From an uncultured Verrucomicrobiota bacterium (GTDB lineage Bacteria > Verrucomicrobiota > Verrucomicrobiia > Limisphaerales > UBA9464), in NCBI GenBank assembly GCA_903835555.1, contig CAILNN010000179.1, positions 1 through 33,816 on the forward strand: a stretch of DNA of 33,816 nt, written 5' to 3'. The notes under the pieces were generated by a model, which searched no databases, was not told the origin of the DNA, and saw only the letters and a program-made list of their open reading frames with translations. Both the position numbers and the translations under genes were made by a program. Positions 25,294-33,786 of this stretch are shown one piece after another (the stretch's first letter is position 1; each line of letters begins with the position of its first letter).

Positions 25294-26700
25294 TTATGCA
25301 GCCATCTTTTCGCGAGTTTGCATCCGCTCCCGAAGCTTGCGAAGGGCGGCGGCTTCCAATTGACGGATTCGTTCGCGGGTCAGCCCAAAATCCGTGCCAA
25401 TCTCTTCCAGAGTTCGCGGCTCACCACCGTCGAGGGCGAACCGCTCGCGCAGGATTTTTTGCTCCCGCGGATTCAAAGTCTGGACCAGTTCGCGGATCAA
25501 CTCGGCGTTGGTTTCCTCACTGACGGAATTCCACGGCATGAGCGCGTTGTCGTCGGCAACGACGTCGGCCACCCGATTGGAGTCGGAATCATTGCCCAGC
25601 GGGGCGTCGAGCGAGGTGGTACCCACCATGGCGCTTTCCCGCCAGTGTTGGATATCATCCTCTGCCACGCCAAGAATGACGGCAATCTCGGAATCGCGGG
25701 GAGGACGACCGTTTCGGGCTTCAAATTGAGTTTCAGCCCGACGCAATTGAGCAATCTGCTGGACCAAGTGAATCGGCAACCGGATCGATTTCGCCTGGTT
25801 GGAGAGGGCGCGTTTGATCGATTGCTTGATCCACCAAGCGGCATAGGTCGATAATTTTGCTCCTTTGGTGGGATCGAACCGTTCAACGGCCCGCATCAGG
25901 CCCATGTTACCTTCATTGATCAAGTCCAGGAGCGGCAATCCGTAGTCTTCGTATTCTCGGGCAATTTTGACCACCAGACGGAGATTGGCGCGAATCATGT
26001 GCTCGCGAGCGGCTTCATCGCCCGCCTGAATCCGATGAGCCAGACCGACCTCTTCCTGAGGAGTGAGCAGGGGCGTTTCTACGGCCTCCCTGAGGTAAAG
26101 TCGAAGGGAGGTATTCTCATCCCACGGTCCACGCTCCGGGCGGGGATCAGGAACTTTGATGTCGGATGGCAAGGCAACATCGAATCCTTTGGCTGTGACT
26201 GCCGCCAAGGCTTCGACCGTTGGCTCGGCGAGAGTTGCCTCGGCGAGAGTTGCCTCGGCGAGAGTTGCCTCGGCGAGAGTTGCCTCGGCGAGAGTTGCCT
26301 CGGCGAGAAATACAATATTTGCGTCCGCCGGAACCACGGCAGTCATTTCATCCGAAATGGGAGAATGGTCGGGGATCGGGAGAGCACCACCAAAATGAGA
26401 GCCGAGGGGTGAACCGGGCTGTCCGCCGTGCAATGGGCTATCTTTGGAATTCAAATTGGAATTAAGGCTGGGTTTGAGGTCGGATTTTGCCTCAAACTTC
26501 GTTCCAAGTTTGGCCTCAGCCTTGGCATGATCACTGCCGGAACGAACACGTGATTGTTCGACGCTTCGGCGCGTACGCTTGGAAGTTGCGGTTGCAAGAG
26601 CTCCGGACGCTCCATTTGAACGGCGCTGACCCAAACGCATCACGCTCGACGGACGAGGCGGTGCCGAGGGAAGAACCGGAAGAGGAAAATTCGCTTTCAT
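25294..26700 (-). CDS. RNA polymerase sigma-70 factor (RpoD/RpoS-like) with repeat-containing N-terminus
   Basis: Group 1/2 sigma factor directing RNA polymerase to promoters, 468 residues from ATG 26700. The first 190 residues are low-complexity (Ser/Lys/Ala-rich) and include the LAEAT pentapeptide repeat (about 132-160); no classical region 1.1 is seen. Region 1.2 begins near DENTSLRLYLREA (about 194). Region 2 carries HMIRANLRLVVKIAREYEDY, DLINEGNMGLMRAVERFDPT and AAWWIKQSIKRAL. Region 3 is around PIHLVQQIAQLRRAE. Region 4 ends with TLEEIGTDFGLTRERIRQLE. The frame is open to 26748, but ATG 26700 (MKANFPLP) is the better start. It is flanked by terminators on both sides, so it is probably a monocistronic gene. 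Whether it is the housekeeping or an alternative sigma is not decided by the sequence. Confidence 0.93.
   Translation of the reverse strand: MKANFPLPVLPSAPPRPSSVMRLGQRRSNGASGALATATSKRTRRSVEQSRVRSGSDHAKAEAKLGTKFEAKSDLKPSLNSNLNSKDSPLHGGQPGSPLGSHFGGALPIPDHSPISDEMTAVVPADANIVFLAEATLAEATLAEATLAEATLAEATLAEPTVEALAAVTAKGFDVALPSDIKVPDPRPERGPWDENTSLRLYLREAVETPLLTPQEEVGLAHRIQAGDEAAREHMIRANLRLVVKIAREYEDYGLPLLDLINEGNMGLMRAVERFDPTKGAKLSTYAAWWIKQSIKRALSNQAKSIRLPIHLVQQIAQLRRAETQFEARNGRPPRDSEIAVILGVAEDDIQHWRESAMVGTTSLDAPLGNDSDSNRVADVVADDNALMPWNSVSEETNAELIRELVQTLNPREQKILRERFALDGGEPRTLEEIGTDFGLTRERIRQLEAAALRKLRERMQTREKMAA
26224..26308. repeat. 15-bp tandem repeat (VNTR) inside the sigma factor gene
   Basis: Five perfect copies of CTCGGCGAGAGTTGC run from 26224 to 26298, followed by a 10-bp partial copy to 26308. 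On the minus strand it encodes LAEAT repeats, ending in a variant LAEPT. Because the unit is a multiple of three, copy-number change would lengthen or shorten the protein without a frameshift. Confidence 0.95.
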
Positions 26701-26960
26701 AGCCTGAGCCTTAACAAAATTCGACGCAACGTAGGGCCAACTGTTCAATAACGGTCAAAAATAACGACCAACAACAACTGTCAGGATCACTAACCGTTAA
26801 AACCCATCGTGGATTTTTTGGTACGACGTTCGCAACAAACGCAAACACCGTGATGACATCAAAGCAGCTAAAAAGCCAGATTTATTTGACTGTCTGGTTT
26901 ACTATTTTACGCCCGTTTTCAATGAATTGAAGTCTTGTCTCTTGGTCATCCATCGCGACA
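26701..26960. other. Leader region upstream of the sigma factor gene
   Basis: AT-rich intergenic stretch between the dxs terminator and the sigma factor start, with no gene. It should contain the sigma factor promoter. TTGACC on the minus strand (26758-26753) is a possible -35 box, but no good -10 box follows at the right distance. The 5' leader might be long. Confidence 0.4.
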
Positions 26961-26966
26961 AAAGAC

Positions 26967-27001
26967 AAAAACCGTGCCAATCCGTCACAGGATTGGCACG
27001 G
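26967..27001 (-). terminator. Intrinsic terminator after dxs
   Basis: A perfect 12-bp stem, CCGTGCCAATCC (26972-26983) with GGATTGGCACGG (26990-27001), has a 6-nt loop. On the minus strand it is followed by TTTTT (26971-26967) and more T-rich sequence. It lies about 84 nt past the dxs stop. This is the strongest terminator in the window. Confidence 0.9.
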
Positions 27002-27084
27002 GAAATCCGTTTCGCGAAGTTGTCGCTCGAATGATAAACGATTGACTCAGTTCTGTGAACCCGCCGGGCTTGGTTGCTGGCCCG

Positions 27085-29094
27085 TCACTTGGAGGCAATA
27101 AGCAATCGATTTATCTTGGTGTCGCCTGCCGAAACCTCTGCGACCTCGGCGAGGCGGGATCGAATATCGGCAACCAACTTTTCAACGGTTAAGCCGTGCT
27201 TTTTCCGGAGATAATCCACCGAGGATGCATGCTCGATAAATTGGTCGGGCCACGCCAATCGCACCACTGGAGTGGATAACCCGGCTTCGGACAAAACCTC
27301 CAGGACAGCGCTACCGTATCCCCCCATCGCCACGTGGTCTTCCAAGGTTGCTAAAACATCCGATGATTCGGCGTAAAATTGGTGCAGTCCCAAATCCAGC
27401 GGCTTAAAAAACCGGGGATTGATAACAGCGACATCAATCCCTTGAGCGATAAGCACTTCGGCAGCGGATTGAGCCAGGGAAAGCATGGGACCCAACCCAA
27501 ACAAGGCCACTCTTTGCTTTCCGATTCCGGTGAAATTTCGAGCGACCACTCCACGTCCAACCTCTATTGGAACAGGCTGGTCTTTGACGGTAACTCCTTC
27601 CGCCGTTCCCCGGGGGTAGCGAATCGCCACTGGATGGCGCTGAAGGGTTGCGGTGAACATCATATCTTGCAGTTCATCCTCATTGGCCGGGGCCATCCCG
27701 ATGAGGTTGGGCATGCAGCGGAGGAAGGAAATGTCGAATAATCCGTGGTGGGTGGGTCCGTCGTTGGCACTCAGGCTGGAGCGGTCCATGCAAAAAATGA
27801 CCGGCAGGTCCTGCAAACAGACATCATGATGAATACAGTCATAGGCCCGCTGGAGGAAGGTGCTGTAAATGGCGCAAACCGGGTGGAAGCCCATGGTGGC
27901 CATACCTGCCGCGAAAATCACTGCGTGCTCCTCGGCGATGCCGACGTCAAAGTACTGCTTGGGCAGTGCTTGTTCGAGGAGCTTCAGACTTGTGCCGGTT
28001 GGCATCGCCGCCGTGATACCGATGACCTTGGTGTTTTGACTGCAAATCTTCACCATCGATCGACCAAAGGCTTCCTGCCATAGGGGGGCTGAGCCAGGTG
28101 CAGGGGAAGGTGTTTGTCCTGTTTGAACATCATAGGGCCCGAGGCCATGGAATTTCTCCGGCTGCTTCAGGGCGGCTTCAAACCCACGCCCCTTTTGAGT
28201 CAGCACGTGAATGACAACGGGATCGGTACAAGTTTTTGCAAACTCAAGGGTACTGATCAGGAGGGGAAGGTCATGACCATCAATGGGGCCGAGATAACGC
28301 AACCCGAACTCTTCAAACAACAAGGCCGAGCCGTGGCCTCCCCGACCATCGGCCCCAGGAGGAGGCACTACCTGTTCTAGAGACAGGGAACCAATCACGC
28401 CCTTAATCGCTTCCTCCGCTTTATGCCCTAGCATGGCGACCAGTTCGCCCCGGGGCAATCGGCGCAGCCAAGTGGCAAAGTCGCGAGCAAGTCGGTTATA
28501 CCTGGGGTTGGCCGTCAGTTTTCCCAAGTAGGTAGCTACGGCACCCACGTTCTTGGCAATAGACCATTCATTGTCATTGAGAATGCCGATGAATCGTTTG
28601 GTGGTGCAGGAAATGTTGTTCAGCGCTTCAAAGGAAATCCCGTTGGTCAGGGCAGCATCGCCAAAAATGCAGACGACGTGCTCGGAAGACTCCCGAAGAT
28701 CACGTGCCGCACACATGCCCAACGCTGCAGAAAGCGCGGTACCAGCGTGGCCGGCACCATAGGCGTCGTGTTCGCTCTCGGTCCGGAGGGCAAATCCATT
28801 GAGGCCGCCGGTGGTCCGAATGGTATGAAATCGGTCTTTTCGTCCGGTCAGGAGTTTATGGACGTAGCATTGATGGCTGACGTCCCAAACAAGTTTGTCC
28901 TCCGGAGTTGAAAAACACCGGTGTAATGCAACCGTCAACTCCACCACGCCCAGATTCGGCCCCAAGTGCCCGCCATTCCGCGCTAATTTGGTGATGAGCT
29001 CCTGGCGCAGTTCTGCGGCCAGCTCACTCAGTTGTTCTAGGTTCAGTTTTTTGACGTGCGACGGATGGTCGACCATTTCGAGGAATCGGCTCAT
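27085..29094 (-). CDS. dxs: 1-deoxy-D-xylulose-5-phosphate synthase
   Basis: TPP-dependent first enzyme of the MEP isoprenoid pathway: pyruvate plus glyceraldehyde 3-phosphate gives DXP. It has 669 residues, slightly longer than the usual 620-640. The N-terminus has GGHLGPNLGVVELTVALH (41-58) and DVSHQCYVHK. The TPP motif region reads FGDAALTNG (144-152) and ILNDNEWSIAKNVGA (171-185); most DXS enzymes have GDGA at the first site and NDNxMSI at the second. The transketolase-like half has VGIAEEHAV, CMDRSSLSANDGPTHHG and IRYPRG, and a C-terminal transketolase domain follows. ATG at 29094. It lies 35 nt downstream of xseB, a pairing common in bacteria, and ends at a strong terminator. Confidence 0.95.
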   Translation of the reverse strand: MSRFLEMVDHPSHVKKLNLEQLSELAAELRQELITKLARNGGHLGPNLGVVELTVALHRCFSTPEDKLVWDVSHQCYVHKLLTGRKDRFHTIRTTGGLNGFALRTESEHDAYGAGHAGTALSAALGMCAARDLRESSEHVVCIFGDAALTNGISFEALNNISCTTKRFIGILNDNEWSIAKNVGAVATYLGKLTANPRYNRLARDFATWLRRLPRGELVAMLGHKAEEAIKGVIGSLSLEQVVPPPGADGRGGHGSALLFEEFGLRYLGPIDGHDLPLLISTLEFAKTCTDPVVIHVLTQKGRGFEAALKQPEKFHGLGPYDVQTGQTPSPAPGSAPLWQEAFGRSMVKICSQNTKVIGITAAMPTGTSLKLLEQALPKQYFDVGIAEEHAVIFAAGMATMGFHPVCAIYSTFLQRAYDCIHHDVCLQDLPVIFCMDRSSLSANDGPTHHGLFDISFLRCMPNLIGMAPANEDELQDMMFTATLQRHPVAIRYPRGTAEGVTVKDQPVPIEVGRGVVARNFTGIGKQRVALFGLGPMLSLAQSAAEVLIAQGIDVAVINPRFFKPLDLGLHQFYAESSDVLATLEDHVAMGGYGSAVLEVLSEAGLSTPVVRLAWPDQFIEHASSVDYLRKKHGLTVEKLVADIRSRLAEVAEVSAGDTKINRLLIASK

Positions 29095-29129
29095 TTTTGA
29101 GAATTCGAGTGGGGGCGGGCGGGTTCCCT

Positions 29130-29405
29130 CTATCGGGGATCGGCCCCCAAAACCGGTAGTGAAACCGGGCGAAGTTGGTCGCCCGCCAAGGTGTTTTCGA
29201 GTTGTTGAATCCGGACTTCAGCCGCTGCCAACTGCCGCTGACACAACTGCGCCAAGCGACTACCTGTTTCATATTTGCCCAAGAGGTCCTCCAAAGGCAA
29301 TTGGCCCGACTCCATGGCTTCCACGATGGACTCCAGCTCTTTCAATGCCACTTCAAAGGAAGGCTCTCCAGGAGCCGAGTCAGCCTGAACAGGTTTAGAC
29401 ACCAC
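29130..29405 (-). CDS. xseB: Exodeoxyribonuclease VII small subunit
   Basis: Small subunit of exonuclease VII, which with XseA degrades single-stranded DNA. 91 residues. The family pattern FEVALKELESIVEAMESGQL (17-36) and PLEDLLGKYETGSRLAQLCQ (37-56) is clear, followed by a helix and a short basic/Pro tail. The start is GTG at 29405 or the adjacent GTG; no ATG is available. xseA is not in the window. It lies 35 nt upstream of dxs, as in many bacteria. Confidence 0.93.
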   Translation of the reverse strand: MVSKPVQADSAPGEPSFEVALKELESIVEAMESGQLPLEDLLGKYETGSRLAQLCQRQLAAAEVRIQQLENTLAGDQLRPVSLPVLGADPR

Positions 29406-29441
29406 GTCCGATATTGGACGGCAAAACTGATTTTGGCCAGT

Positions 29442-29470
29442 CGAATTGTAACCGGCCGGTTACGAATTCG
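29442..29470. repeat. Near-perfect 29-bp palindrome between yheT-like gene and xseB
   Basis: CGAATTGTAACCGG (29442-29455) is followed immediately by CCGGTTACGAATTCG (29456-29470). The arms are complementary apart from one extra base. The core GTAACCGGCCGGTTAC is a perfect 16-bp palindrome. No T-tract follows, so it is not a typical terminator; a dimeric regulator site or an RNA processing hairpin is possible. Confidence 0.7.
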
Positions 29471-29493
29471 TTCAAATCACGAATCCGAGTCAT

Positions 29494-30477
29494 CTAGCCG
29501 GGAACCATGCGAACGCAGCGCCTGATAAAATCGACCGTTCGCTGTTCCGCCCAGTACCGATCTTGGCGATTGCCCGGACCGACGAAACCAACATGTCCTC
29601 CTGTGGCTGGAGCCTCCAAATATAGGTAGGGATGAGACTTCGCCACTTGGGTTGGAAAACATTCCGGAGTCAGAAAGGGGTCGTCTTGAGCGTTGAGCAA
29701 CAATGTCGGCACCCGAATCCCATCGATGAATCCAACTGCCGAACATCGAGCCCAATAGTCCTCGGCATTCCGGAACCCATGGAGTGGGGCGGTAAAAGTG
29801 TCATCAAACTGCCGAAAAGTCCGGCACGGATGCTCCGCATCCGTCGGAATCACCTCACCGAATTTCTCGCGCATGGCAACCATGCGACGTCGCATGGACC
29901 GAAGGAACCGCAATCGATAAAAATCACGGTCGGGGCGGTCCATTCGGTGGGCCGAGGCTCTTAAATCGCAGGGGACTGATATTGCTACTCCTCCTCGAAT
30001 CCGATTCTGCTCCCCTGCTGTTTCGCCCAAGAACTTGAGAATCAAGTTTCCACCCAGACTGAACCCGACCACAAACATGTGAACATATTGGTCAAACGTT
30101 TCCGCTTGGGCAACAACAGCCGCAAGGTCTTCGGTTGCACCGCTATGGTAGGCTCTGGGTAAACGGTTTGGAACACCTGAACAGCCCCTGAAACTCCAGG
30201 AAAGGACGTCCAGATTAGCCGCTTTGCAGGCTGCTGCCGTGCCGCACATATAGTGTCGGCGCGAGTCGCCCTCCAGACCATGAGCCAGAATAACCAGCTG
30301 GGAAGACCCTGTTCGAAGCCAATCCAGGTCGAGAAAATCACCATCGGCAAGCTCCAATCGTTCCCGATGCCACGGAAGGATTTCCACTGACCGGGTCAAC
30401 GCGGGCCAGATGGTTTGGAGATGAGCATTTCGCAGCCATGAAGCGGGACGAAACCGGGTTGGGACTACGAGCGGCAC
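29494..30477 (-). CDS. YheT-family alpha/beta hydrolase
   Basis: 327-residue cytoplasmic serine hydrolase of the YheT/ABHD1-3 family; the substrate is unknown, possibly esters or lipids. The N-terminal family motif FRPASWLRNAHLQTIWPAL is at 9-27. LVILAHGLEGDS is the oxyanion region, the nucleophile elbow GFSLGGN has Ser140, and RGCSGVPNRLPRAYHSG is also family-typical. The acid is Asp265 or Asp266 in NAQDDPFL, and the His is His295 in TGGHVGF. The start is GTG at 30477; no clear Shine-Dalgarno precedes it. It lies 88 nt upstream of xseB on the same strand, with a palindrome in the gap, so co-transcription with xseB-dxs is uncertain. Confidence 0.9.
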   Translation of the reverse strand: MPLVVPTRFRPASWLRNAHLQTIWPALTRSVEILPWHRERLELADGDFLDLDWLRTGSSQLVILAHGLEGDSRRHYMCGTAAACKAANLDVLSWSFRGCSGVPNRLPRAYHSGATEDLAAVVAQAETFDQYVHMFVVGFSLGGNLILKFLGETAGEQNRIRGGVAISVPCDLRASAHRMDRPDRDFYRLRFLRSMRRRMVAMREKFGEVIPTDAEHPCRTFRQFDDTFTAPLHGFRNAEDYWARCSAVGFIDGIRVPTLLLNAQDDPFLTPECFPTQVAKSHPYLYLEAPATGGHVGFVGPGNRQDRYWAEQRTVDFIRRCVRMVPG

Positions 30478-30768
30478 GAGTTTGGTTACTTTTTGGATCC
30501 ACAGGCGTCAAGGGTTTGAGAAAAGAATGTAAGCAATGTACGAACTCCTATTCCTGTCTTCTTGACAGCCCCGTGAACCTGTGAGACTTACCGAGCGGAG
30601 CGCGGAGAGGCGGAGATGGTTATGGGGTTGGAGATTCCCGGAAACCAACCCCGGAAATCAATTGAAGGGCTGGCTGCTGAGTCGGTTGTAAGCTGGGGCC
30701 CATCAACTCCGATTCGCGTTGGTCCAACTGCACAACTAGTGTTCCATCGATCCTAACTGACCATAAGC
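30478..30768. other. 291-nt divergent intergenic region with hairpin
   Basis: Separates the yheT-like gene from the DUF11 gene. It contains a perfect 8-bp inverted repeat GGGGTTGG-N13-CCAACCCC (30624-30652), which would lie in the 5' leader of the DUF11 mRNA. A perfect -35-like TTGACA stands at 30562-30567, but the expected -10 position (around 30585) is poor. No gene is seen. Confidence 0.4.
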
Positions 30769-32352
30769 ATGAAGAGTTTGCCTGAAACCTTGAAACGCTT
30801 GTCGCTGGTGTTCGCCGCGGTTCTCGCCGTCGGGACCCCATCCGCTAACGCGACCAACGCTGACGACGACCGCGAATTGCGGACGCGTGACCGCCAAACC
30901 TACGAGGTTTTGGTGGGCGACTTTTATACGGGCCGCTCTCCGTACTTTAAATCGGCCGACGCACCGATTGAAGTGGCTCAAGCCGCTCCCGCCCCGGCAG
31001 CCAAAGCACCTGCGGCCCCTTGCTCAGTCATCAACAGCGGTCTCGTGCAAATGACCGAGACGATGCCGGCTGAAGCCACTCTCGGGGAGCCATTTACCTA
31101 TGAACTAAAGCCCATCGCGGTGGGCTGCGCAGCCAATGTTGTGGTCACGGACACCATTCCGGATGGGACGACCTTGGTGGCGACGGAGCCGCAGGCTTCG
31201 GTGAACGGCAACCAACTGGTGTGGAATCTGGGCAATCTTGACTCCGGCGAATCGAAGGTCCTGAAGATCACCGTCAAGCCGACGAAAGAAGGCACGTTGG
31301 TTTCATGTGCTACGATCAAAGCCGATCCCCGAGTCTGTGCGCAAACCGTCGTCGGGCGTCCCGTTCTAGCGATTGCCAAGACCGGTCCTGAATTGGCCCA
31401 ACTGGACTCTGACGTCCTCTACAACATCGTGGTCAAGAACGTCGGAACAGCGCTCGCCAAGAGTGTGGTGATCACGGATAAAGTGCCCGCCGGCCTTGGT
31501 GGTCCCAAGGAAGTACCTTTGCCGATTGGAGATTTGGCCCCTGGGGCCTCAAAGACCGTTCCGATTACCCTCAAGGCGACTCAACGCGGCAAATTTTGCA
31601 ACGTAGCCGTGGCTTCCTCAGCCAATACTCCTTCCGTGACTGGCGAAGCCTGCACTACGGTGGTAAAACCCGGCCTCAAGCTGGCCAAGACCGGACCTGA
31701 TACCGAATACGTCAACAAGAAGGCTGGCTACAAAATTACCGCTTCCAACACGGGTGATATCCCCTTGGATAATGTTATCATCACCGACACGGCACCTTCC
31801 CAAACTTCGATTGTTAGCGCTCCGGGTGGTCAGATTACCGGCAACAACATTTCCTGGAATCTGGGAACTCTGCAACCGGGCGACAAGAAGACCGTCGATG
31901 TGGTGCTGACTACTCGCCAACCCGGCAAGTGGTGCAATGTGGCGACTGTGGTGTCCAAGCAAGGTTTGAAGGAATCTGCGCAAGCCTGCACGCTCTGGAA
32001 GGGCGTCTCAGCCGTACTACTCGAAGTGGTGGATGACCCGGATCCAATCCAAGTGGGTGAGGAAACGACCTATACCATCCGTATTACCAACCAAGGCAAC
32101 AGTGACTTGATCAACATCAACACCGTCGCCCAGTTCCAAAAGGAAGTTACTCCCGAGACTTCTTCGGAAGGAACGGTTACCGCCAAGACGGTTAAGTTCC
32201 CGACCATCCCGACCCTTGGACCGAAGCAGAGCCATACTTACACGATCAAGGCGAAGGCCGACCAAATCGGTGACCATCGCTTGAAGGTCATCCTAACCGA
32301 AGACCAACTGCTATCTCCGGTTAACGAAGAAGAATCGACCCGCGTTTACTAA
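30769..32352 (+). CDS. DUF11-repeat secreted protein, resembling chlamydial cysteine-rich OmcB
   Basis: 527 residues with a signal peptide (MKSLPETLKRLSLVFAAVLA, cleavage near SANA). An Ala/Pro-rich spacer (about 64-84) is followed by four Ig-like DUF11 repeats (about 85-195, 196-300, 301-410 and 411-527), seen as repeated NVVVTDTIPDGT, SVVITDKVPAGL, NVIITDTAPSQT and WNLGNL/WNLGTL blocks. Eight cysteines occur at 85, 120, 180, 190, 277, 294, 389 and 407. Repeats 2 and 3 each carry a CNVA...AC pair, while repeat 4 has none. DUF11 repeats with paired Cys are the architecture of chlamydial OmcB, so a disulfide-stabilised envelope role is suggested. That link is inference. ATG 30769 lacks a strong Shine-Dalgarno. 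A strong terminator follows. Confidence 0.85.
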   Translation: MKSLPETLKRLSLVFAAVLAVGTPSANATNADDDRELRTRDRQTYEVLVGDFYTGRSPYFKSADAPIEVAQAAPAPAAKAPAAPCSVINSGLVQMTETMPAEATLGEPFTYELKPIAVGCAANVVVTDTIPDGTTLVATEPQASVNGNQLVWNLGNLDSGESKVLKITVKPTKEGTLVSCATIKADPRVCAQTVVGRPVLAIAKTGPELAQLDSDVLYNIVVKNVGTALAKSVVITDKVPAGLGGPKEVPLPIGDLAPGASKTVPITLKATQRGKFCNVAVASSANTPSVTGEACTTVVKPGLKLAKTGPDTEYVNKKAGYKITASNTGDIPLDNVIITDTAPSQTSIVSAPGGQITGNNISWNLGTLQPGDKKTVDVVLTTRQPGKWCNVATVVSKQGLKESAQACTLWKGVSAVLLEVVDDPDPIQVGEETTYTIRITNQGNSDLININTVAQFQKEVTPETSSEGTVTAKTVKFPTIPTLGPKQSHTYTIKAKADQIGDHRLKVILTEDQLLSPVNEEESTRVY

Positions 32353-32379
32353 ATCATTCGGTCTGTCACCTGAAGCAAG

Positions 32380-32405
32380 GCGCTCCCATTCGGGAGCGCT
32401 TTTTT
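32380..32405 (+). terminator. Intrinsic terminator after the DUF11 gene
   Basis: GCGCTCCC (32380-32387), loop ATTC, then GGGAGCGC (32392-32399), followed by TTTTTT (32400-32405). It is a textbook structure 28 nt after the stop. It implies that the DUF11 gene is monocistronic and that the MscS gene has its own promoter. Confidence 0.93.
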
Positions 32406-32490
32406 GTTTCTGCAGACCGGAAATTCAAGAGGGCAGGACATCGTACCGTTCCTTGCCAAAGCCGATTCCTACCGCTACATCGCACTGGGG

Positions 32491-33786
32491 ATGAGAATCA
32501 GAAGTGTTGCAGAGTTCGTTTTTCGACTGGCCATGACGGCGTGCGTTTTGGGTTTAGTTTGGTCTATCGTGGCGGCAGACGGCCCCCCGGCAACTAACGC
32601 TCCGATCGCAGAGCTCGGAAATCAGGCTCAGTTCGTCCGGCAGAATGCTTCGATCCTGACCTTCGGGCTTGATTCACTCCCTTCGCTTCGCGGTTCTCTG
32701 GCAGGGCGACCTCTGTGGCAATATGTGGCAACGGCGATGTATATCGCTCTTGCCTTCCTGGCCGCCCGAATCTTCGACTGGATTCTGCGTTATCAGGCAC
32801 GGCATTGGGTATCTGGAAAGGTGGCACAATGGGATGCTGCCGTGGTGAGACGCACAGCGGCACCGCTAAAATGGGTCCTCTTCCTCGCCATCATTGATTT
32901 AGGCCTGGAGCTTTTCGATTGGCCGGACTGGATCGAATCCTGGATTTCCCGAATCAACTACGTGGCCATCGGCATCTCCCTTGTTCTGGTCATGGTCAAA
33001 ATCGTGGATGCTGCCGTGATCATTTGGAGGACAAAATTGCCCCCGGATGGCGACCGAGTCTTCAACGATCAGTTGATTCGACTTCTTGGAAAACTGTTGA
33101 AATCGGCGGGCATTGTAGTCGGCTCATTCACGATATGCAGTCATCTCGGGATCGATATCCGCGCCGCATTGGCGTCAGTTTCCGTGGCGGGTTTGGCCTT
33201 GGGTCTTGCCGCTCAGGATACTGTGGCAAACCTTTTTGGTGCGGTGGCGGTTTTTGTTGATCGTCCGTTCAAGATAGGGGACCGAATCCGAGTTGGTGAG
33301 GTGGATGGAGTGGTCGAAGACATGGGCATCCGCGCCACCCGGGTTAGGAGCGTGGACGGATTCCTGATCACCGTGCCCAATAAGACGGTCGGGAATACGG
33401 TGGTTACGAATATTTCCAGTCGCCAATTGATTCGAACCGAGCTGAACTTTGGTCTCACCTACGACACGCCTTCAGCCAGAGTTGAAAGGGCAGTGCAAAT
33501 CGTGGACGAAGTTTTCCGGGGGCATCCCAAGACCAAGGATTTGACGGTCTATTTCAACCGATTTCTGGACTCGTCATTGAATCTGAACGTCGTCTATGTC
33601 TGCGGGACTACGGATTGGAAGGAATATTGCTCGATTCTCCAGTCCATGAATCTAAAGATCAAAGACCGATTTGATAGGGAAGGCCTGAGCTTTGCGTTTC
33701 CCACGCAGACAACCATTCATCAGTTTCCCCCGTCGGCCTCTAGTGAAACGCTTCCACAACACATGGTCCCAAACCGGCAGCCGTGA
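32491..33786 (+). CDS. MscS-family mechanosensitive ion channel
   Basis: Inner-membrane channel releasing solutes on osmotic downshock. 431 residues from ATG 32491. It has a signal-like or TM segment (about 8-28), a periplasmic piece, and TM segments near 76-98, 125-142 and 156-178. The MscS pore helix and beta domain begin at VSVAGLALGLAAQDTVANLF (230-249), followed by AVFVDRPFKIGDRIRVGEVD (253-272), GVVEDMGIRATRVRSVDG and VPNKTVGNTVVTNIS. The C-terminal alpha/beta domain is typical. The frame is open back to 32404, but that start lies inside the terminator, so ATG 32491 is preferred. Confidence 0.93.
   Translation: MRIRSVAEFVFRLAMTACVLGLVWSIVAADGPPATNAPIAELGNQAQFVRQNASILTFGLDSLPSLRGSLAGRPLWQYVATAMYIALAFLAARIFDWILRYQARHWVSGKVAQWDAAVVRRTAAPLKWVLFLAIIDLGLELFDWPDWIESWISRINYVAIGISLVLVMVKIVDAAVIIWRTKLPPDGDRVFNDQLIRLLGKLLKSAGIVVGSFTICSHLGIDIRAALASVSVAGLALGLAAQDTVANLFGAVAVFVDRPFKIGDRIRVGEVDGVVEDMGIRATRVRSVDGFLITVPNKTVGNTVVTNISSRQLIRTELNFGLTYDTPSARVERAVQIVDEVFRGHPKTKDLTVYFNRFLDSSLNLNVVYVCGTTDWKEYCSILQSMNLKIKDRFDREGLSFAFPTQTTIHQFPPSASSETLPQHMVPNRQP

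Noticed and set aside
26224..26308. CRISPR-like array
   Set aside because: The units are directly tandem with no spacers, only 15 bp, and in frame inside the sigma factor gene.
32404..32490. Earlier start of the MscS channel
   Set aside because: It would begin inside the T-tract of the DUF11 terminator, and ATG 32491 directly precedes the first hydrophobic segment.
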